From Sinomicrobium soli (GTDB taxonomy: Bacteria; Bacteroidota; Bacteroidia; Flavobacteriales; Flavobacteriaceae): a stretch of DNA of 64,000 nucleotides. Of this stretch, positions 60,164-64,000 are shown one piece after another. Positions within the stretch are counted from its first letter, which is position 1, and each line of letters starts with the position of its first letter. The notes below the pieces were generated by a model. That model worked only from the letters and a program-made list of their open reading frames with translations, made no database searches and was not told the DNA's origin. The stretch covers positions 1 to 64,000 of the forward strand of contig NZ_QLNV01000021.1 in assembly GCF_003285545.1 (NCBI RefSeq), read 5' to 3'. The position numbers and the translations under genes were made by a program.

Positions 60164-60702
60164 ATATTTTAATGTTTTTATACGATGGTAAAATTACACC
60201 GGAATGGCATACGGGCCTATACCCAGAATCCGTTAAAATTACAGCTTGCCCAACGTTAAACCCGGTGAAGAGCCTGTGAAGACTTACCCGTTTTGAAGGC
60301 TTTCCTGTTTGCCAACTACAACTACCGGATAACGGGAATCTTCCTCAGATCCCTTTCGGAGGGTTATAAGAGTACTTCTCCGCCCTGGTGCCTGATACAA
60401 AAGTGGCATGACCTGTTCGATTGGATTCCTTTCAGCTGCGGATGAAGGGAGAATTAAACCGGACACCGGAAATATTTTCAAAGGAGTGCTATATATGTAC
60501 AGGAAGTATTATTTTTAGAAACTGTTTTGATTTTGTTTTTGGAATATTTTATAGTGTATTTTTTTACCAGACGAGGGTATTTGGAGCCACATAGCCGTAG
60601 CTACGTGGGGAACAAATAGCCGAAGTATGGTAGAAAAAGACGCATAAAAGAACCGAAGGATAAAATTTAAACAGTTTCTTAATATCCGAAAAGAGAGAAA
60701 AT
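60164..60702. other. 539-bp intergenic region with a possible mobile repeat
   Basis: The left part (60164-60510) holds no gene I can support; short open frames there look random. The right part is bounded by the inverted repeat described separately (60517-60679). The DUF808 start lies 23 bp beyond it. Confidence 0.55.
60517..60679. repeat. 163-bp element with 11-bp terminal inverted repeats
   Basis: AGAAACTGTTT (60517-60527) and AAACAGTTTCT (60669-60679) are perfect inverted repeats. Between them lies CCACATAGCCGTAGCTACGTGG-like sequence with an internal palindrome. Size and ends resemble a non-autonomous mobile element, but no target-site duplication is evident. Confidence 0.45.
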
Positions 60703-61572
60703 ATGGCTTCAGGTATTTTTGCTGTTCTGGATGATATTGCTGCACTGATGGACGACATTGCAGTGACGAGCAAGGTGGCCACCCGGAAAACGGCAGCGAT
60801 ACTGGGAGACGACCTGGCGGTAAATGCCGAAAAGGCTACGGGTTTTTTATCGTCGAGGGAATTGCCGGTAATATGGGCCATTACGAAAGGGTCTTTTGTA
60901 AACAAACTGATCATTATCCCTATAGTCCTGGTGCTCAACATTTTTTTCCCCGCAGCCATCAGGGTCGTGCTGGTTATCGGGGGCTGCTACCTGGCGTATG
61001 AAGGCATGGAAAAAATAGTGGAATTTCTTTTTCACCGTAAAAAAGAAGCGCACGAGGTGGTCGAAGAAAAAGATAAAACGGATGCCACGGCGGAGCGTAC
61101 CAAAATAAAATCGGCCATAGTTACCGATTTTATCCTGTCTATAGAGATTGTCATCATTGCACTGAGTACCGTGCTGGACAAGAGTATTACCGTACAGGCC
61201 GTAACCGTAACGGTAGTGGCCTTTCTGGCTACCGTTGGAGTATATGGTATTGTAGCGCTTATAGTGCGTATGGACGATGCGGGATATAAACTGATCAGGT
61301 TTTCCCGCGACCGCGGTTTTTTGTCGTGGCTGGGACGCATACTGGTGCGGTCGCTCCCTGTGGTGATCCGCCTGCTGGGTATTATAGGTACCATAGCACT
61401 GATCCTGGTTTCGGGAGGGATTTTTGTACACAATATCGATGCCCTGCATCACTTGTTGCCCGATCTTCCCTTTGTAGTCCGGGAATTCGTAACCGGACTG
61501 GCGGCCGGGATAGTGATGGTGGTATTGATTACAGGGATCAAAAAGGTCGTTGCCTTTGTTAAGAGAGGTTAA
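60703..61572 (+). CDS. DUF808 family membrane protein (YedI-like)
   Basis: A 289-residue inner-membrane protein. The N-terminus MASGIFAVLDDIAALMDDIA followed by KTAAILGDDLAVNAEKATGF is diagnostic of DUF808. Six or so membrane segments are visible (IIIPIVLVLNIFFPAAIRVV, FILSIEIVIIALSTVL, VTVTVVAFLATVGVYGIVAL, VIRLLGIIGTIALILVSGGI, FVTGLAAGIVMVVLITGI). Function of the family is unknown. It is a single gene between the ankyrin operon (divergent) and the third susC. Confidence 0.92.
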   Translation: MASGIFAVLDDIAALMDDIAVTSKVATRKTAAILGDDLAVNAEKATGFLSSRELPVIWAITKGSFVNKLIIIPIVLVLNIFFPAAIRVVLVIGGCYLAYEGMEKIVEFLFHRKKEAHEVVEEKDKTDATAERTKIKSAIVTDFILSIEIVIIALSTVLDKSITVQAVTVTVVAFLATVGVYGIVALIVRMDDAGYKLIRFSRDRGFLSWLGRILVRSLPVVIRLLGIIGTIALILVSGGIFVHNIDALHHLLPDLPFVVREFVTGLAAGIVMVVLITGIKKVVAFVKRG

Positions 61573-61821
61573 AAAACGAAATGTTTCCCGTCCGGCAGCA
61601 CGGCCTCCGGAAGCATGTCGTATTGTTTTTTTCTGCAAAATATTGTGTATGAATTACACAGGAACAGGTATGTGTATAAAAATTCTACAGCGGTAAGAGG
61701 GGTTACCTGTCTTAAAAAAATCTTAAATTACTGGAAACCAGTTGTTTTTACGGTATGGCACATTATTACGTGTGCATGATGTTATATTCTGGCTATCAAT
61801 ATCTTGTAAAAAACGACTTCC

Positions 61822-64000
61822 ATGAACAACAATGTACTTTATTCCCTGTTTTTATTTTTCTTTACAGGCCTGGCCGCCGTTAACGGGCAGGAATGGCTGA
61901 TTTCGGGAACAGTGAGGGATACCACGGGACTGCCCCTGGCGGGGGCCAGCGTGGCGGAAAAGGGTACGGATAACGGGGCGCAGACCGATATGGACGGTGC
62001 GTTTACCCTGGAGGTGTCGGATGCCGATGCGGTGCTTGAAGTGTCTTTTATAGGGTTTGTGGCCAGGGAGATACCGGTAGACGGACAGGAGGAGATTACG
62101 GTAACCCTGGAACAGGACGTCACCGGTCTGGATGAGGTGGTGGTGATAGGGTATGGCAATGTAAAAAAGAGCGACCTTACCGGGGCGGTATCCCAGGTGA
62201 GTGCCGAAGAGGTCAGTGCCTTTCCGACAACCTCCGTCATGCAGTCGCTGCAGGGGCGGGCTCCCGGGGTTCAGGTATCCCAGAGTACCGGTGCCCCCGG
62301 CGCTGCGGTAAGTGTGAGGATCCGCGGTTCCAATTCCATACAGGGTAATAATGACCCGCTCTATGTGATAGACGGTTTCCCTTATTCCGGGGCGCCTACC
62401 AATATCAACAATGCCGATATAGAAAGTATAGAAGTACTCAAGGATGCCTCGGCTACGGCCATTTACGGTTCGCGCGGGGCAAACGGGGTAGTGATGATCA
62501 CAACCAAAAAGGGCCGGGAAGGGGCTACGCGGGTGGAGCTGGAAACCAGTTATTCCATGCAGTGGCAGACTTCAAAACTCGATCTGCTCAACGGCAGGGA
62601 ATATGCACTGCTGATGAACCTCCAGGCACAGAACGACAACCAGGCACCCTATTTCTCCGACAATGAGGTAAACGGTTTCGGAAGGGGCTTCGACTGGCAG
62701 GATTTTGTGTTTGGTGAAGGCGCTGTCAAATCGCATTCGATCACCGTAAGCGGGGGGAATGAAAAAACAAAATTCTCTCTCGGGGGAAGTATTTTTGACA
62801 ATGAAGGTATTGTAGAGGGCAGCGATTACAAGAGGTATTCCGGCCGGCTGAACCTGAGCCATGAGATCAGTGACAAGGTACGGGTAGAGTGGAATAATTC
62901 GCTGTCGTACCTGGAAACCTACAGGAAAGACAGCCGGGGCGGGAGCAGGGGAAACTCGCTTATCGGTGCGGCCATAGCCGCGGCGCCCATCTCTACGCCG
63001 TATAACGAGGACGGAAGTTACCGTGTGCTGGCGGACGAATACCCGTTTGTAGCGCCGGATATCGTGAATCCGGTCAATTTTATCAGGGAACAATCCAACA
63101 AGATCAAGGCCAATGTGGTGCTGAGCAACCTGGCTTTTGTGTTTAATCCGGTTCCCGAACTTACGGTCAGGATAGCCGGGGGTATTGAGAACAGGGACGA
63201 CCGGACGGATTCTTATACTTCCCGCAATTTTCACAATTCCAACGGTTCGGCCAGTGTAACGACTAACCAGGAACGAAGCCTGCTCAGCGAAAATACCGTT
63301 ACCTATGAAAAGACATTTAACGACGCCCACAGGCTTTCGGCCCTGGCCGGGTTTACCTATCAGAACTTCACCCGGGAGTACGTGGCCGGAAGCGGGGTAG
63401 GTTTTATCAGCGATGCTTTCGAATCGTACCAGCTTCAGGTATCGGAAACACCGGGAATTCCCTCTTCCGGGTATTCCGAATCTACGCTTCTGTCTTACCT
63501 GGGGCGGATCAATTACGCTTTTAAAGACCGGTACCTGCTCACCTTCAGTATGCGGAGGGACGGTTCTTCCCGTTACAGCGAGGGGAGCAAATGGGGGAAT
63601 TTTCCGTCGGCCGCCCTGGCATGGAGGGCCGGTGAGGAACCTTTTATAAAAAAGCTGAATTTCTTTTCCGACCTGAAGTTAAGGGGGAGCTGGGGACTGG
63701 TAGGAAGTCAGGCCATAGATCCCTATACCACGCTGAACGTACTGCTTTCCGGAAAAACGGTTTTTGACGATCAGCTGTACAATACCCTGGCCCCCGGTAC
63801 CCGGCTGCCCGGAGACCTGAAATGGGAAACGACGGAGCAGTGGGATGTGGGGATGGATATCGGTTTGCTGAATAACCGTATTTCACTGACCCTGGATTAT
63901 TACGTCAAGAATACCCGCGATCTGCTCAATACCGTTCCGTTGCCGAGTTCGATGGGCTATCTGTCTACTATCCGCAATGTGGGCGAGGTGCAGAACAAGG
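61822..64000 (+). CDS. SusC/RagA TonB-linked outer-membrane receptor, 5' part
   Basis: The first 726 codons of a third SusC-type importer; the frame is open to the window end, so the C-terminus lies outside. Signal peptide (VLYSLFLFFFTGLAAVNGQ), carboxypeptidase-like domain (ISGTVRDTTGLPLAGASVAE, about residues 25-110), plug with LQGRAPGVQVSQSTGAPGAA, VRIRGSNSIQGNNDPLYVID and LKDASATAIYGSRGANGVVM, then barrel strands. It has no STN domain. A SusD partner is expected just beyond the window. Ligand unknown; no regulator is adjacent within view and I see no copy of the shared hydroxyproline-locus operator in its 249-bp upstream spacer. Confidence 0.95.
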   Translation, partial: MNNNVLYSLFLFFFTGLAAVNGQEWLISGTVRDTTGLPLAGASVAEKGTDNGAQTDMDGAFTLEVSDADAVLEVSFIGFVAREIPVDGQEEITVTLEQDVTGLDEVVVIGYGNVKKSDLTGAVSQVSAEEVSAFPTTSVMQSLQGRAPGVQVSQSTGAPGAAVSVRIRGSNSIQGNNDPLYVIDGFPYSGAPTNINNADIESIEVLKDASATAIYGSRGANGVVMITTKKGREGATRVELETSYSMQWQTSKLDLLNGREYALLMNLQAQNDNQAPYFSDNEVNGFGRGFDWQDFVFGEGAVKSHSITVSGGNEKTKFSLGGSIFDNEGIVEGSDYKRYSGRLNLSHEISDKVRVEWNNSLSYLETYRKDSRGGSRGNSLIGAAIAAAPISTPYNEDGSYRVLADEYPFVAPDIVNPVNFIREQSNKIKANVVLSNLAFVFNPVPELTVRIAGGIENRDDRTDSYTSRNFHNSNGSASVTTNQERSLLSENTVTYEKTFNDAHRLSALAGFTYQNFTREYVAGSGVGFISDAFESYQLQVSETPGIPSSGYSESTLLSYLGRINYAFKDRYLLTFSMRRDGSSRYSEGSKWGNFPSAALAWRAGEEPFIKKLNFFSDLKLRGSWGLVGSQAIDPYTTLNVLLSGKTVFDDQLYNTLAPGTRLPGDLKWETTEQWDVGMDIGLLNNRISLTLDYYVKNTRDLLNTVPLPSSMGYLSTIRNVGEVQNK

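Noticed and set aside
60284-60481. A 65-codon minus-strand open frame in the 60.2-60.7 kb gap
   Set aside because: No start signal, no recognisable composition and no neighbours in an operon; probably random.

Overview
The window looks like chromosomal DNA of a marine or plant-associated Flavobacteriaceae bacterium (Bacteroidota). The evidence is three SusC/RagA receptors, two of them paired with SusD/RagB lipoproteins (the third runs off the window before any SusD partner could be seen), a FecR/ECF-sigma pair, DUF2911, DUF4302 and DUF5695 proteins, a CusA-TolC fusion, and promoters of the Bacteroidota type (TTG, about 18-19 bp, TAnnTTTG). Base composition is near 50 percent GC in genes, which is high for the family; a Sinomicrobium- or Robiginitalea-like genus is only a guess. 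I saw no tRNA, rRNA, CRISPR array, transposase, integrase or phage gene.

Layout. 1-11.7 kb holds general genes: an orphan NarL-type response regulator, an outer-membrane beta-barrel protein, gamma-glutamyltransferase with an AcpH-like phosphodiesterase, glmM, a class V aminotransferase, a DCC-family protein and a DUF2911 protein. 11.9-21.5 kb is a nutrient-uptake locus: ECF sigma factor (divergent), FecR anti-sigma factor, an STN-containing SusC, SusD, a HExxH lipoprotein and a DUF4302 lipoprotein. 21.7-31.3 kb carries a DUF3857/transglutaminase-like protein, a small Asp-rich protein, a CusA-TolC/CusB metal efflux system, and exported MsrA and MsrB. hemN follows at 31.5-32.9 kb.

33.1-56.5 kb is the most interesting part. 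A SusC/SusD pair and an AraC regulator are followed by four genes that together encode the whole trans-4-hydroxy-L-proline pathway to 2-oxoglutarate: epimerase, FAD oxidase, deaminase of the DapA family and 2-oxoglutarate semialdehyde dehydrogenase. Next come a DPP-IV-like serine peptidase, a LamG-Big_4-GH127/GH146 beta-L-arabinofuranosidase, a DUF885 metallopeptidase-like protein, a DUF5695 protein, an Xaa-Pro aminopeptidase and a TauE/SafE transporter. Beta-L-arabinofuranosides linked to hydroxyproline are the hallmark of plant and green-algal hydroxyproline-rich glycoproteins (extensins), so I infer a locus that imports these glycopeptides, strips the arabinose, cuts the peptides and burns the hydroxyproline.

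Three promoters in this locus (before susC, before the hydroxyproline operon, before the peptidase operon) share a direct repeat TAATA-N16-TAAyA with a 21-bp period, and in all three a TAnnTTT(G/A) -7 element starts exactly 34 bp after the second repeat. This is strong sequence evidence for one regulon, most simply controlled by the AraC protein encoded between them.

56.8-64 kb holds an SDR oxidoreductase, two ankyrin-repeat proteins, a DUF808 membrane protein and the first 726 codons of a third SusC that runs off the window. Intergenic regions carry a family of four related, roughly 80-130 bp repeats with GTCAT...ATGAC ends, often followed by AACTAAG tandem repeats.
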